Of a DNA stretch of 64,000 nucleotides, positions 35,777 through 44,848 are shown piece by piece. The stretch comes from Thermoanaerobacterium sp. RBIITD (GTDB taxonomy: Bacteria; Bacillota; Thermoanaerobacteria; Thermoanaerobacterales; Thermoanaerobacteraceae), in assembly GCF_900205865.1 (NCBI RefSeq), contig NZ_LT906662.1, positions 1,935,411 through 1,999,410 of the forward strand, in the 5' to 3' direction. Numbering within the stretch: position 1 is the first letter of the stretch; every line of letters starts with the position of its first letter. The position numbers were made by a program, and so were the translations under genes. A model generated the notes under the pieces. That model had not been told where the DNA came from. It saw only the letters and a program-made list of their open reading frames with translations, and ran no database searches.

Positions 35777-36961
35777 ATGAAAAAATTAATTCTAGTTATA
35801 ATAATTATTTCTATTCTTTTGACAGGTTGCTGGGATAAAAGAGAAATCAATGAACTTGCATTTGTTCAAGGTATAGGTGTTGATAGAGATAAAAATGGTA
35901 TGACAGATCTTACTATCCAGGTTTTAAAGCCTGGTGCTTTAGCTGGATTGGCTGGTGGAAGCGGTGGAGGTGGAGGCGGCGGAGGCGGCGGTGCAGGAAA
36001 GCCATATGAAGTATACGACTCAAAAGGTGTAGATTTTGCAAAAGCATATTCTAATTTCAATACAGAGCTTTCAAGAAACCTTTTTCTCCAACACAATGAA
36101 ATAATTTTTATAGGGGAGAACCTTGCTAAGTCTGGTATCTACGAAATGCTAGATTTTATAACAAGAAATCCAGAGTTTAGAAGGACATCTTTTTTGGTTG
36201 TTGTAACAGGTGGCACACTTGATGACCTTATGAAGCTTTCAAGGGGAATTGAAAAATATCCATATAGGGAAATCCTTGGCATGATACAAAACCAGAGGAA
36301 TACTTCATCAGGCTACGTATGCGATATAAACTACCTTATAGAGACGCTAGAAACAGAAAAAAAACAGCCTATTGTTGGAAGATTAGAGATAATAAAAAAA
36401 AATGGCAAGCCTCAATATGCGAGATTTTTAGGTGCTTCTGCCTTTAAGAATGACAAGATGATTGGTTTTTTAGATGAAGAGGAAACAAAAGGTATAATGT
36501 GGATGACAAATTTAATAAAAAATGCGTCACTTGTACTTGATAGAGGACCTAATGGTGAAAAGGCCCATACGACATTTACTATATCAAGGTCAAAAGCAGA
36601 TATAATACCACATGTAAATGGTGATAAAGTATCTTTTGATGTCAAGATATATGAAGAATCAAATATGGTTGAACAGGAAGTTAAATATAACCTTACAGAT
36701 CCTAAAATGATTGAAAAACTCCAAAAACTTCAGGAGGACAAGATAAAAGAAAGGATAGAAACAGCATTAAATACAATACAGAAAAAGTATAAAGTTGATA
36801 CTGTTGGATTTAGTGATAAGCTTCATAAATCAGATCCTAAAGCATGGAAAAAGATTAAAGATAAATGGGATGATATATACCCTAATGTAAAAATAAATGT
36901 AAGTGTTAAGGCTGTAATAAGAAGGTCTGGTCTGACATCAAAACCTATAACGCCGAGATAA
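35777..36961 (+). CDS. Spore germinant receptor C subunit (GerAC family lipoprotein)
   Basis: ATG 35777 follows AATGGAGG. The 394-residue protein begins with a lipoprotein signal (ISILLTGC, lipidated Cys18) and WDKREINELAFVQGIGVD, the usual GerAC start. It continues with FNTELSRNLFLQHNEIIFIGE and the C-terminal PHVNGDKVSFDVKIYEE and KVDTVGFSDKLHKSDPKAWKKIKDKWD segments. A run of about 12 glycines near residues 60-73 stands where many relatives have a short loop; it is encoded by GGN repeats. The C subunit sits on the outer face of the inner spore membrane. Confidence 0.93.
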   Translation: MKKLILVIIIISILLTGCWDKREINELAFVQGIGVDRDKNGMTDLTIQVLKPGALAGLAGGSGGGGGGGGGGAGKPYEVYDSKGVDFAKAYSNFNTELSRNLFLQHNEIIFIGENLAKSGIYEMLDFITRNPEFRRTSFLVVVTGGTLDDLMKLSRGIEKYPYREILGMIQNQRNTSSGYVCDINYLIETLETEKKQPIVGRLEIIKKNGKPQYARFLGASAFKNDKMIGFLDEEETKGIMWMTNLIKNASLVLDRGPNGEKAHTTFTISRSKADIIPHVNGDKVSFDVKIYEESNMVEQEVKYNLTDPKMIEKLQKLQEDKIKERIETALNTIQKKYKVDTVGFSDKLHKSDPKAWKKIKDKWDDIYPNVKINVSVKAVIRRSGLTSKPITPR

Positions 36962-37004
36962 AAATATAAGATGTGGTTTTTGCGCATAGAAAAGGGATGA
37001 TATT

Positions 37005-37229
37005 ATGCTTAAAGTTTTGGGTGTAACTGTTGTTTTTATTGTGATATCATTGATAGAAGTTCCGGGGCTCTTGAAGCAGAAAAAAACAAAGGAAGTTGTT
37101 GTCTTCTTTATACTGATTGCAATAGGATATACATTAAATTTGCTTGTGGTTTTTAATGTTGCCATAACACCTGCAAATAAATTTATTGAGATGCTCTTTA
37201 AACCAATTGAAAATATTTGGGGCAAATAG
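37005..37229 (+). CDS. Two-helix small membrane protein, germinant receptor D-type subunit candidate
   Basis: The 74-residue protein follows the C subunit by 43 bases with an AAAGGGATGAT site. It has two hydrophobic helices (LKVLGVTVVFIVISLIEV and VVVFFILIAIGYTLNLLVV) joined by a basic PGLLKQKKTKE loop. Small two-helix D subunits of about 75 residues accompany some germinant receptors in Bacillus and Clostridia and modify their sensitivity. Size, topology and position match; there is no sequence signature strong enough to prove it. It is the last gene of the receptor unit. Confidence 0.68.
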   Translation: MLKVLGVTVVFIVISLIEVPGLLKQKKTKEVVVFFILIAIGYTLNLLVVFNVAITPANKFIEMLFKPIENIWGK

Positions 37230-37436
37230 TGCTGGTGGACAAAAAGCTGCACAAATTCCACCTTTTACCATTGTATCTAAGAAACCTCTTGAAATATATG
37301 CCAAGAAGTAGTAAAATTATATTCAACATGAGCACATTTTGTGCACAATAAATTTATTAAGCTTCATTTGATTGTATCCTGAGGTAGCTCGGATATAAAA
37401 ATGATAACCTGTGTAAAAAGGAAGGAAACATAGATC

Positions 37437-37961
37437 ATGAATTTTGTTAAGATAGGTGAAAAGACTATAAATCTCGAAAAGCTACATAATACAATTGATA
37501 AAATGATAGAGATGAGGGTAAACGGATTTTCTCAGCAGGAAACCGCGACAAAATTTAAAGTTGATAGAAGTTTTATATCAAGGCTTGAAAATATAGGTGA
37601 AGTAAGGAAGGGAGGCAGTATTGCCGTTGTTGGCTTTCCGATAAAGAATAAAGAGGAGATTGATAAGTTATTAAAAGATTACGGTGTCGATTTTACATTA
37701 CTATTGTCCGAGAAAGAAAGACTTGGAATAGCAGATAAGATGACGGGTGTGGAATTATTTAACACAGTTATGGACCTTATTGCAAAAATACAGTCATATG
37801 ATACGGTGATTTTTCTCGGTTCTGACAAAAGAACTAAGCTCATTGAGGCTATTTTTGACAGGGAAGTCATTTGCATTGATATTGGTCACTCACCACTTAC
37901 TGAAGATGTTTTTGTAAAACCGCAATTGATAATGGATATTTTAAATACTTTAAGGAGATGA
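37437..37961 (+). CDS. HTH-domain protein of the quinate-dehydrogenase-like cluster
   Basis: The 174-residue protein has an N-terminal helix-turn-helix (MIEMRVNGFSQQETATKFK then VDRSFISRLENIG, about residues 22-55). The C-terminal alpha/beta domain has SIAVVGFPIKNKEEI, TGVELFNTVMDLI and SYDTVIFLGSDKRTKLIEAIF. I recognise it as a conserved clostridial protein next to the following gene but not with a known function. The stop overlaps the ribosome site of the next gene, so the two are co-translated. It could be the regulator of the trio. The 200 bases upstream contain GCACA-TTT-TGTGC at 37333-37345 but no clear promoter. Confidence 0.72.
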   Translation: MNFVKIGEKTINLEKLHNTIDKMIEMRVNGFSQQETATKFKVDRSFISRLENIGEVRKGGSIAVVGFPIKNKEEIDKLLKDYGVDFTLLLSEKERLGIADKMTGVELFNTVMDLIAKIQSYDTVIFLGSDKRTKLIEAIFDREVICIDIGHSPLTEDVFVKPQLIMDILNTLRR

Positions 37962-37966
37962 TTTCT

Positions 37967-38887
37967 ATGAAGAGGATAGTGAGTGTAAGCGTTGGCTCAT
38001 CAACCAGAAACAACAAAGTTGAAACGGAAATAATGGGTGAGAAATTTATAATTGAAAGAATTGGCACAGATGGTGATATGAAAAAGGCAATAGAACTTAT
38101 TAAAGATTTAGATGGAAAAGTGGATGCCTTTGGTATGGGTGGGATTGACCTTTATCTATATGCGGGGACAAAAAGGTATGTCATAAAAGATGCAGTGCCG
38201 CTAAAAAATGCGGCCAAAAAGTCACCAATTGTTGATGGTTCAGGTTTAAAGAATACCCTTGAGAGGAGGGTAATAAAATATATTCATGACAATAATATAG
38301 TTAATATAGAAGGTAAAAAAGTTCTTATAGTAAGTGCGATGGACAGATTTGGAATGACACAAGCCTTTTATGAGTACGGTGCTAATCTTACAATGGGTGA
38401 CATTATATTTGCTCTTGGCATTCCCATTCCACTACATTCATTGAAGCTTTTATATGGTTTAGCTGCTATTATCGCACCTATCATTGTAAAGATGCCATTT
38501 GAGATGCTATACCCGACAGGGGATAAGCAGCTTTCGATAAATAGCAAAAAATATGCAAGATTTTACAATGATGCGGACATAATAGCAGGTGATTATCTAT
38601 ATATAAAGAAATACATGCCAGAAAATATGAAGGATAAGATAATTGTAACAAATACTGTCACAAAAGATGATGTAAAGATGCTTAAAGAAAGAGGGGTAAA
38701 GCTATTGATAACAACGACACCAAATTTAAATGGTAGATCTTTCGGTACTAATGTCATGGAAGGCGTTTTGATATCACTCGCAGGGAAAAAGCAAGATGAA
38801 ATGACACCTGATGATTACAATGACTTGCTTGATAAAATTGGATTTGAACCATGGATAGAACATTTGAATGAGAAAGCAACAGTTTAA
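37967..38887 (+). CDS. Conserved protein annotated in relatives as quinate 5-dehydrogenase-like
   Basis: ATG 37967 is preferred over 37958 because AAGGAG directly abuts the latter. The 306-residue protein reads RIVSVSVGSSTRNNKVETEIMGE, VDAFGMGGIDLYLYAG, VLIVSAMDRFGMTQAF, LGIPIPLHSLKLLYGLAAIIAPI and PFEMLYPTGDKQ. The SAMDRFGM region may form a nucleotide-binding loop, but there is no classical GxGxxG. In clostridial genomes such proteins carry a quinate dehydrogenase label whose basis I cannot verify. A hydrophobic stretch near residues 150-180 could touch the membrane. It lies between an HTH protein and an acyl-ACP-reductase-like protein. Confidence 0.6.
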   Translation: MKRIVSVSVGSSTRNNKVETEIMGEKFIIERIGTDGDMKKAIELIKDLDGKVDAFGMGGIDLYLYAGTKRYVIKDAVPLKNAAKKSPIVDGSGLKNTLERRVIKYIHDNNIVNIEGKKVLIVSAMDRFGMTQAFYEYGANLTMGDIIFALGIPIPLHSLKLLYGLAAIIAPIIVKMPFEMLYPTGDKQLSINSKKYARFYNDADIIAGDYLYIKKYMPENMKDKIIVTNTVTKDDVKMLKERGVKLLITTTPNLNGRSFGTNVMEGVLISLAGKKQDEMTPDDYNDLLDKIGFEPWIEHLNEKATV

Positions 38888-38949
38888 GGGTTAATAAATA
38901 TTAAAAAGAATTGTCCATATTACAAAAGTTATGAAAGGAATGATATTTA

Positions 38950-40044
38950 ATGCATAGATTTGCATTTATAATACACCCGATTGAATATGAAGATGTTAGC
39001 AGAAAATTTAAGGTTATGAATAAATTGCCACGAAAGATTGTGGAAGGTTTTACAAGGATGCTTCCACCACTCAAAGTATCTGAGATTACCGGTGTTAAAA
39101 GTAAATTTGCTCAAACAGAAGGGTACTTCGTAGCTGTACCACTTATATCAGACCAAATGATGAGTCTACCTGAAGAATATGTGTTGAAAAAAATAGTAAA
39201 AGCTGGCAAGATAGCCGAAAAGCTAGGTGCCGAGATCGTAGGACTAGGTGCACTGACATCTGTTGTCGGTGACGCAGGTATCACTGTCGCAAAAAATTTA
39301 AATATTGCGGTAACATCTGGTAACAGCTATACAATTGCCACAGCTATTGAGGGAACGAAAAAAGCGGCTGAAATGATGGGAAAAGATATAAGGGATTCTG
39401 AAGTTGTTGTAATCGGTGCGACAGGTTCAATCGGCAAGGTTTGCGCAGAGATACTATCGAGGGATGCTAAGTATATGACATTAGTTGCCAGAAATAAAGA
39501 AAGGCTTGAAAATTTTAAGGATTACCTCATGACAAAAACTGGAATGGCAGCAAGGGTCACCTCTGATGTCAAAGAAGCATTGAAAAGCGCTGATATAGTT
39601 GTAACGGTGACAAGTGCGGTTGACACTGTAATAAAACCGGAATATTTAAAACCTGGTGCTGTAGTATGTGATGTTGCAAGGCCGAGGGATGTTTCTAAGG
39701 AAGTTGCTGATGCGAGAAATGATGTCCTCGTCATAGAAGGTGGTGTTGTAGAAGTACCTGGCGATGTTGACTTTCACTTTAATTTTGGATTTCCTCCTAA
39801 AACAAGTTATGCATGTATGGCAGAAACCATGATACTTGCTATGGAAGGTAGAATTGAGAATTATTCACTTGGAAGAGACTTAACAGTAGAACAGGTTGAT
39901 ACAATAGCAAAGCTTGCAAAAAAGCACGGTTTCAAGCTTGGAGGATTTAGAAGCTTTGAGAGGGCTGTATCACAAGAAACAATAGAAAATGTCAAGAAAA
40001 ATGCTATAAGAAGGTTAAAAGAAAATAAATTCAGTGCTGTTTGA
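38950..40044 (+). CDS. NAD(P)-binding protein resembling acyl-ACP reductase (AAR)
   Basis: The 364-residue protein has a nucleotide-binding GATGSIGKVCAEIL motif at 156-169 followed by LVARNKERLENF. The C-terminal part reads IEGGVVEVPGDVDFHFNFG, SYACMAETMILAMEGR and GRDLTVEQVDTIAKLAKKHGF. From memory this parallels the cyanobacterial long-chain acyl-ACP reductase, in which a cysteine in an A-C-F-A-E-A-M context forms the acyl-thioester; Cys289 here is in A-C-M-A-E-T-M. An AAR would make fatty aldehyde from acyl-ACP. Other family labels are shikimate dehydrogenase-like. The substrate in this anaerobe is unknown. A hairpin follows. Confidence 0.68.
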   Translation: MHRFAFIIHPIEYEDVSRKFKVMNKLPRKIVEGFTRMLPPLKVSEITGVKSKFAQTEGYFVAVPLISDQMMSLPEEYVLKKIVKAGKIAEKLGAEIVGLGALTSVVGDAGITVAKNLNIAVTSGNSYTIATAIEGTKKAAEMMGKDIRDSEVVVIGATGSIGKVCAEILSRDAKYMTLVARNKERLENFKDYLMTKTGMAARVTSDVKEALKSADIVVTVTSAVDTVIKPEYLKPGAVVCDVARPRDVSKEVADARNDVLVIEGGVVEVPGDVDFHFNFGFPPKTSYACMAETMILAMEGRIENYSLGRDLTVEQVDTIAKLAKKHGFKLGGFRSFERAVSQETIENVKKNAIRRLKENKFSAV

Positions 40045-40095
40045 TACTTGACTTTATTTGTAAACTGTTTTATAATATTCCACATAAAAATATAG

Positions 40096-40126
40096 ACACA
40101 AGCACTGCTTGATGCAGTGCTTGTGT
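40096..40126 (+). terminator. Hairpin after the AAR-like gene
   Basis: ACACAAGCACTGC, loop TTGAT, GCAGTGCTTGTGT; a perfect 13-bp stem. It is followed by ATTAATATTA rather than a T run, so it may terminate weakly or protect the message 3' end. Confidence 0.7.
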
Positions 40127-40199
40127 ATTAATATTATCATAATTAATACGTATATAACATAGAATGAAATACAAAATTTTTATAAAGGAGATTGACAAT

Positions 40200-40673
40200 A
40201 TGGGAAAGCAAGTAATCTTGACTTATGATGGTTTAAAAAAGTTAGAGGAAGAATTAGACTATCTAAAGTCTGTTAAAAGGCCTGAAGTTGCAGAGAAGAT
40301 AAAACAGGCACGTGCATTTGGTGACCTAAGTGAAAATTCAGAGTATGACGAAGCAAAGAATGAGCAGGCATTTGTTGAAGGAAGAATTGCAACTATAGAA
40401 GCTATGCTAAGGAATGCACAAGTTATCGATGAGGAAGACATAACAGTTGATAAGGTTAGTGTCGGATGCACAGTTAAGGTTTATGACGAAGAATTCAAAG
40501 AAAACGTAGAATACACGATAGTAGGATCGACTGAAGCAGACCCGGTAAATAATAAGATTTCAGATGAATCACCTATAGGAAAGGCACTAATAGGCAAGAA
40601 GGTAGGAGAAACTGTCACTGTTGAGGTTCCAGCTGGTATTATAAAACTTAAAGTAATTGAAATACACAAATAA
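40200..40673 (+). CDS. greA: Transcription elongation factor GreA
   Basis: ATG 40200 follows AAAGGAG; the frame opens further upstream without a site. The 157-residue protein has the GreA coiled-coil ([28 protein letters not shown]) with the acidic tip [18 protein letters not shown] near residues 42-59, and the C-terminal FKBP-like domain with [26 protein letters not shown]. GreA inserts into the RNA polymerase secondary channel and promotes cleavage of backtracked transcripts. It stands 17 bases before lysS, a common pairing. Confidence 0.96.
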   Translation: MGKQVILTYDGLKKLEEELDYLKSVKRPEVAEKIKQARAFGDLSENSEYDEAKNEQAFVEGRIATIEAMLRNAQVIDEEDITVDKVSVGCTVKVYDEEFKENVEYTIVGSTEADPVNNKISDESPIGKALIGKKVGETVTVEVPAGIIKLKVIEIHK

Positions 40674-40690
40674 AAATTTGGAGGAATAGT

Positions 40691-42208
40691 ATGACGAATA
40701 CAAATGATGTTAATAACAGTGAAAATCTTAATGAGCTACTGCAGATTAGAAGAAATAAACTAAATGAGCTTAAGAATCTTGGTGTTGAGCCATACGGGAT
40801 AGATAGATTTGACAGGACTAATATGACATCGGACATAAAAAACGATTACGATAACTATGAAGGCAAGATGGTAACTATAGCTGGTCGTATTATGTCTAAA
40901 AGGGGTCATGGGAAGGCATCTTTTGCTGACTTGCAGGACAGGGATGGCAGAATCCAGCTATATTTTAAGCTTGATATACTAGGTGAAAAAAATTACGAGA
41001 TATTTAAGATACTCGACATTGGAGATATTATAGGCGTTACGGGAGAGGTATTTAAGTCAAAAACCGGTGAAGTAACAATAAGAGTAAAAGATTTTAAGCT
41101 TTTATCAAAGTCCCTCCAGATTTTGCCAGATAAATGGCACGGCCTTAAAGACCCTGATTTAAGGTATAGACAAAGATATGTTGACCTTATAATAAATCCG
41201 GATGTAAAAGAAACATTTATAAAGAGGACTGCTATTATAAAAGCTATAAGAGAGTTTCTTGATAATAGAGGATTTATAGAAGTTGAGACGCCGATTCTTC
41301 ATACTATTGCAGGCGGTGCTGCTGCAAGGCCATTTATTACACATCATAATGCGCTTGACATTAATATGTATTTGAGAATCGCTTTAGAGCTTCATTTAAA
41401 GAGGCTTATTGTCGGAGGATTGGAAAAAGTCTATGAAATGGGAAGGGTATTCCGAAATGAAGGCATGGATATAAGGCACAATCCGGAATTTACTCTCTTG
41501 GAATTATATGAGGCATATACTGATTATCATGGCATGATGGATATAACAGAAAATTTATTTGCATATGTGGCAGAAAAGGTCAATGGCAGCAAAAAGATTA
41601 TATACCAAGGGACAGAAATAGACTTAACACCACCATGGAGAAGGCTTTCTATGGTTGATGCTATAAAGGAATTCCTTGATATAGATTTTGACAAGGTAGC
41701 AACAGATGAAGAAGCAATTGAGATTGCTAAGAAAAATCGCCTTGAAGTAAAAGACGGTATGAAAAAAGGCGATGTTATTGCACTCGTGTTTGATGAACTG
41801 TGTGAAAGATATCTTGTACAGCCGACATTTATTATAGATTATCCTGTAGAGATATCGCCCCTTGCTAAGAGAAAACATGATAACCCAGCATTGACATCAA
41901 GGTTTGAGGCATTTATCTATGGAAGAGAAATTGCTAATGCCTTTTCAGAATTAAATGATCCGATAGATCAGAAAGAAAGATTTATAGAGCAGTTAAAGCA
42001 AAGGGAAGCAGGCAATGAAGAGGCACATATGATGGACGATGATTTTATTAATGCACTTGAAGTTGGCATGCCTCCAACAGGTGGGCTTGGCATAGGCATT
42101 GACAGGCTTATAATGTTCATGACAGATGCATATTCCATAAGGGATGTCATACTTTTTCCGACAATGAAGCCAAAGACAGAGCAAGATGAGGTAGAAAATG
42201 AAAAATAA
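40691..42208 (+). CDS. lysS: Lysyl-tRNA synthetase, class II
   Basis: The 505-residue protein has an N-terminal OB-fold anticodon-binding domain ([19 protein letters not shown] near 65), then class II motifs: motif 1 around FIEVETPIL, motif 2 [18 protein letters not shown], motif 3 [12 protein letters not shown]. The lysine-binding [15 protein letters not shown] is present. It charges tRNA-Lys in the cytoplasm. It is co-directional with greA behind TTGGAGG and followed by a bidirectional hairpin. Confidence 0.97.
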   Translation: MTNTNDVNNSENLNELLQIRRNKLNELKNLGVEPYGIDRFDRTNMTSDIKNDYDNYEGKMVTIAGRIMSKRGHGKASFADLQDRDGRIQLYFKLDILGEKNYEIFKILDIGDIIGVTGEVFKSKTGEVTIRVKDFKLLSKSLQILPDKWHGLKDPDLRYRQRYVDLIINPDVKETFIKRTAIIKAIREFLDNRGFIEVETPILHTIAGGAAARPFITHHNALDINMYLRIALELHLKRLIVGGLEKVYEMGRVFRNEGMDIRHNPEFTLLELYEAYTDYHGMMDITENLFAYVAEKVNGSKKIIYQGTEIDLTPPWRRLSMVDAIKEFLDIDFDKVATDEEAIEIAKKNRLEVKDGMKKGDVIALVFDELCERYLVQPTFIIDYPVEISPLAKRKHDNPALTSRFEAFIYGREIANAFSELNDPIDQKERFIEQLKQREAGNEEAHMMDDDFINALEVGMPPTGGLGIGIDRLIMFMTDAYSIRDVILFPTMKPKTEQDEVENEK

Positions 42209-42227
42209 TCAGATCTTAGAAAATGAT

Positions 42228-42259
42228 AAATAAAACGGTTCATATGAACCGTTTTATTT
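42228..42259. terminator. Terminator after lysS
   Basis: AAATAAAACGGTTCA and TGAACCGTTTTATTT form a perfect palindrome; A-rich on the left and T-rich on the right, so it could work on both strands. Confidence 0.85.
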
Positions 42260-42411
42260 GTGCATAACCGATGTGCTTAGTAGTCATTTAGTTTATTTAT
42301 GGTATAATAGGGGTACTGAATTTTATGCGGTTTTATGTATTTGCGATAAAATAGTGATTTTAAGAGTATACATGAGTTTTTACAAAGCTTTCATTATACT
42401 TGCACACATAT

Positions 42412-42441
42412 TTGAAAAAAGATATATTGATATGATACAAT
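42412..42441 (+). promoter_or_regulatory. Promoter of the folate operon
   Basis: TTGAAA (42412-42417), 18-base spacer, TACAAT (42436-42441), giving a short leader of about 20 bases to the folE start. Another TATAAT (42303-42308) lies further upstream without a good -35. Confidence 0.6.
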
Positions 42442-42468
42442 GTATTTCTAAATTTAAGGAGCGTAACA

Positions 42469-43032
42469 ATGATTGATAAAGAAAAAATAAAAAAAGCTGT
42501 TAGGAACATAATAGAAGCTATTGGTGAAGATCCCGACAGAGAAGGACTTAAAGAGACACCTGATAGAGTAGCACGTATGTATGAAGAGATATTTTCAGGT
42601 TTACATACTAATGTAATGGATGTAATAAAGACTTTTAAAGAAGATGAACATCAAGAGATAGTTTTGGTAAAAGACATTCCTATGTATTCTATGTGTGAGC
42701 ATCATTTACTTCCATTTATGGGAGTTGCCCATGTGGCATATCTTCCAAGAAAAGGTACTATTCTAGGCCTATCAAAACTTGCAAGAATAGTTGATATACT
42801 AGCAAAAAAGCCGCAGCTTCAAGAGAGACTCACAAGTGAAATTGCTGACACCATCATGGAAGCGGTAAATCCGCTTGGCGTTGTTGTCGTTGTTGAAGCA
42901 GAGCATCTATGCATGACGATGAGAGGGATTAAAAAGCCTGGAGCAAAGACCGTAACATCTGCATTAAGGGGTATCTTTAAAACAGATCAAAGGTCAAGAG
43001 AAGAAGTGATGTTGCTTATTAATGCGAAATAA
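42469..43032 (+). CDS. folE: GTP cyclohydrolase I
   Basis: The 187-residue protein starts behind AAGGAGC. It has [19 protein letters not shown], the zinc motif [20 protein letters not shown] with Cys and His ligands, and [16 protein letters not shown] with the second Cys. It converts GTP to 7,8-dihydroneopterin triphosphate, the first step of folate synthesis and also of queuosine. It opens the operon folE-folP-folK followed by a PTPS-type gene. Confidence 0.97.
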   Translation: MIDKEKIKKAVRNIIEAIGEDPDREGLKETPDRVARMYEEIFSGLHTNVMDVIKTFKEDEHQEIVLVKDIPMYSMCEHHLLPFMGVAHVAYLPRKGTILGLSKLARIVDILAKKPQLQERLTSEIADTIMEAVNPLGVVVVVEAEHLCMTMRGIKKPGAKTVTSALRGIFKTDQRSREEVMLLINAK

Positions 43033-43112
43033 TGCTACATGATAGTATTTTATTGTTTTTGTTATATTTATTTAAGAATATAATTTAATGCAATTTAGAA
43101 AGGGATGATTAA

Positions 43113-43931
43113 ATGCCAATAGGTATTTTGAAAATGAGAGATAAAACACTTGAGACAGGTAAGAAAACATATATAATGGGTATATTGAACATGACACCTG
43201 ATTCCTTTTCAGATGGTGGTATGTACAATACACTTGATAAAGGTATTGAAAGAGCTTTAAAGATGATTCAAGATGGAGCTGATATGATCGATATTGGTGG
43301 CGAATCCTCAAGGCCAGGTTATACACCTGTATCAGCTGAAGAGGAATTAAAGCGAATTATGCCTATTGTTAAAAACCTATGCTCCAATACTGAAACTATA
43401 GTTTCAATAGATACAATGAAATCAAATGTTGCAGAAGAGTGTTTGAAGATAGGGGCACACATTATAAACGATATTTGGGGATTGCAAAGAGACCATGATA
43501 TGGCGAGAGTTGTTGCAGACTATGGTGCAGGTATTGTCATTATGCACAATAAAGATGTGGCAGAATATGATGATGTTGTTAAGGAAGTTATAAAATTCTT
43601 GGAGAAAAGTATAGACATTGCACTAAAAGCTGGTATAAAAAATGAGAATATTATGGTAGACCCAGGAATCGGTTTCGGCAAAAACCTTGAACATAATCTG
43701 ACTTTAATGAAAAGGCTTGATGAACTTAAATGCCTTGGACTTCCTATACTTCTCGGCACATCAAGGAAATCAATGATAGGCAAGGTCCTAAACCTTGATG
43801 TCGGCGAGAGAGTCGAAGGCACTGCCGCAACTGTTTCAGTTGGCATTGTAAAAGGTGCTGATATTGTAAGAGTGCATGATGTTAAAGAGATGCACCGCGT
43901 TGCAATGATGACGGATGCGATTGTAAGATGA
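43113..43931 (+). CDS. folP: Dihydropteroate synthase
   Basis: The 272-residue TIM-barrel protein starts behind GAAAGGG. Motifs are MGILNMTPDSFSDGG near 26, IDIGGESSRPGYTPVSAEEE, SIDTMKSNVAEE, INDIWG, DPGIGFGKNLEHNL, LLGTSRKSMIG and the closing RVHDVKEM. It condenses p-aminobenzoate with hydroxymethyl-dihydropterin diphosphate. It lacks the N-terminal extension of longer clostridial DHPS proteins; a stand-alone protein resembling that extension is at 26726. The end overlaps folK by four bases (ATGA). Confidence 0.97.
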   Translation: MPIGILKMRDKTLETGKKTYIMGILNMTPDSFSDGGMYNTLDKGIERALKMIQDGADMIDIGGESSRPGYTPVSAEEELKRIMPIVKNLCSNTETIVSIDTMKSNVAEECLKIGAHIINDIWGLQRDHDMARVVADYGAGIVIMHNKDVAEYDDVVKEVIKFLEKSIDIALKAGIKNENIMVDPGIGFGKNLEHNLTLMKRLDELKCLGLPILLGTSRKSMIGKVLNLDVGERVEGTAATVSVGIVKGADIVRVHDVKEMHRVAMMTDAIVR

Positions 43932-44425
43932 CAGATGTATATTTATCACTTGGTTCCAATATAGGGAATAGAGAAGGTTATCTAAAAAAGGCACTTTATG
44001 AACTTTCAAAAAGGTCTATGGTTATTAAAAGTGTATCACCAATTTATGAGACTGAACCTATTGGTTATAAAGAGCAAGGAAAATTTTTAAATATAGCTAT
44101 TCTTGTAGAAACAAAATTATCGCCACATGAACTTTTAAATACAATAAACTCTGTAGAGAATAGCCTCGGAAGAGAAAGGATTATAAGGTGGGGGCCAAGG
44201 ACGATTGATATTGATATACTATTGTATGGCGCTAAATCTTTAAATGATAATGATTTAATCATACCACATCAAAGGATGTGGGAAAGAGCATTCGTGCTTA
44301 TACCTTTAAAGGACATAAATCCCAATATTACTAAAGATGATGTAAAGGTAGAAGAATTAATAAATGCATTGCCTGATAAAGATGGTGTTAAATTGTATAA
44401 AAAAGATTGGTATAAGGTGGAATAA
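43928..44425 (+). CDS. folK: 2-amino-4-hydroxy-6-hydroxymethyldihydropteridine diphosphokinase
   Basis: The 165-residue protein begins VYLSLGSNIGNREGYLKKAL and has SPIYETEPIGYKEQGKFLNIAI and GRERIIRWGPRTIDIDILLYG with the catalytic Asp pair, then LIIPHQRMWERAFVLIPL. It transfers diphosphate from ATP to hydroxymethyl-dihydropterin for FolP. It is coupled to folP by ATGA and precedes the PTPS gene by two bases. In Bacillus folB lies between folP and folK; here it is missing. Confidence 0.96.
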   Translation: MTDVYLSLGSNIGNREGYLKKALYELSKRSMVIKSVSPIYETEPIGYKEQGKFLNIAILVETKLSPHELLNTINSVENSLGRERIIRWGPRTIDIDILLYGAKSLNDNDLIIPHQRMWERAFVLIPLKDINPNITKDDVKVEELINALPDKDGVKLYKKDWYKVE

Positions 44426-44427
44426 AC

Positions 44428-44805
44428 ATGAAGGTAACAAAAATATTCACATTTGATAGTGCTCATAATCTTACGAAATACAATGGAAAATGTGAGAATT
44501 TACATGGTCATACATACAAGCTTGAAGTTACAGTTGAGGGTGAATTAGATGATGAAGGAATGGTGATAGATTTTGAGATTCTTAAGGATATTGTAAATAA
44601 AGTCATAATAGATAAATTAGACCATCATTACCTTAATGAGGTTTTTGGGTTTAATACGACATGTGAAAATATAATCACATGGATGTGGAAAGAGTTAAAA
44701 CCGGAATTAAAAAGTGAAAGATATGAACTTTATAAGATTAAATTATGGGAGACTCCAACAAGTTTTGCGGAGATAACTTCTAATGACGTTTATCATAAAG
44801 ATTGA
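44428..44805 (+). CDS. 6-pyruvoyltetrahydropterin synthase/QueD family protein, possible FolB replacement
   Basis: The 125-residue protein has the PTPS fold signatures: FTFDSAHNL with the first zinc His, KCENLHGHTYKLEV with Cys22 and the His26/His28 zinc pair, DEGMVIDFEILK, LDHHYLNE, and the pterin-anchoring Glu in LWETPTSFAEI. QueD makes carboxy-tetrahydropterin for queuosine; some paralogues (PTPS-III) instead cleave dihydroneopterin and replace FolB. Here Cys22 is followed by Glu23, and the gene is coupled to folE-folP-folK with no folB and no queC/queE beside it. A folate role is therefore plausible but unproven. Confidence 0.85.
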   Translation: MKVTKIFTFDSAHNLTKYNGKCENLHGHTYKLEVTVEGELDDEGMVIDFEILKDIVNKVIIDKLDHHYLNEVFGFNTTCENIITWMWKELKPELKSERYELYKIKLWETPTSFAEITSNDVYHKD

Positions 44806-44848
44806 CAAACTTAATGTATATCAACGTTAAGAAAGGTTTGGCGTTTTA

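Noticed and set aside
42258-42476. 72-aa ORF between lysS and folE
   Set aside because: No ribosome site, begins inside the lysS terminator and overlaps the folE promoter and start; composition is random-looking.
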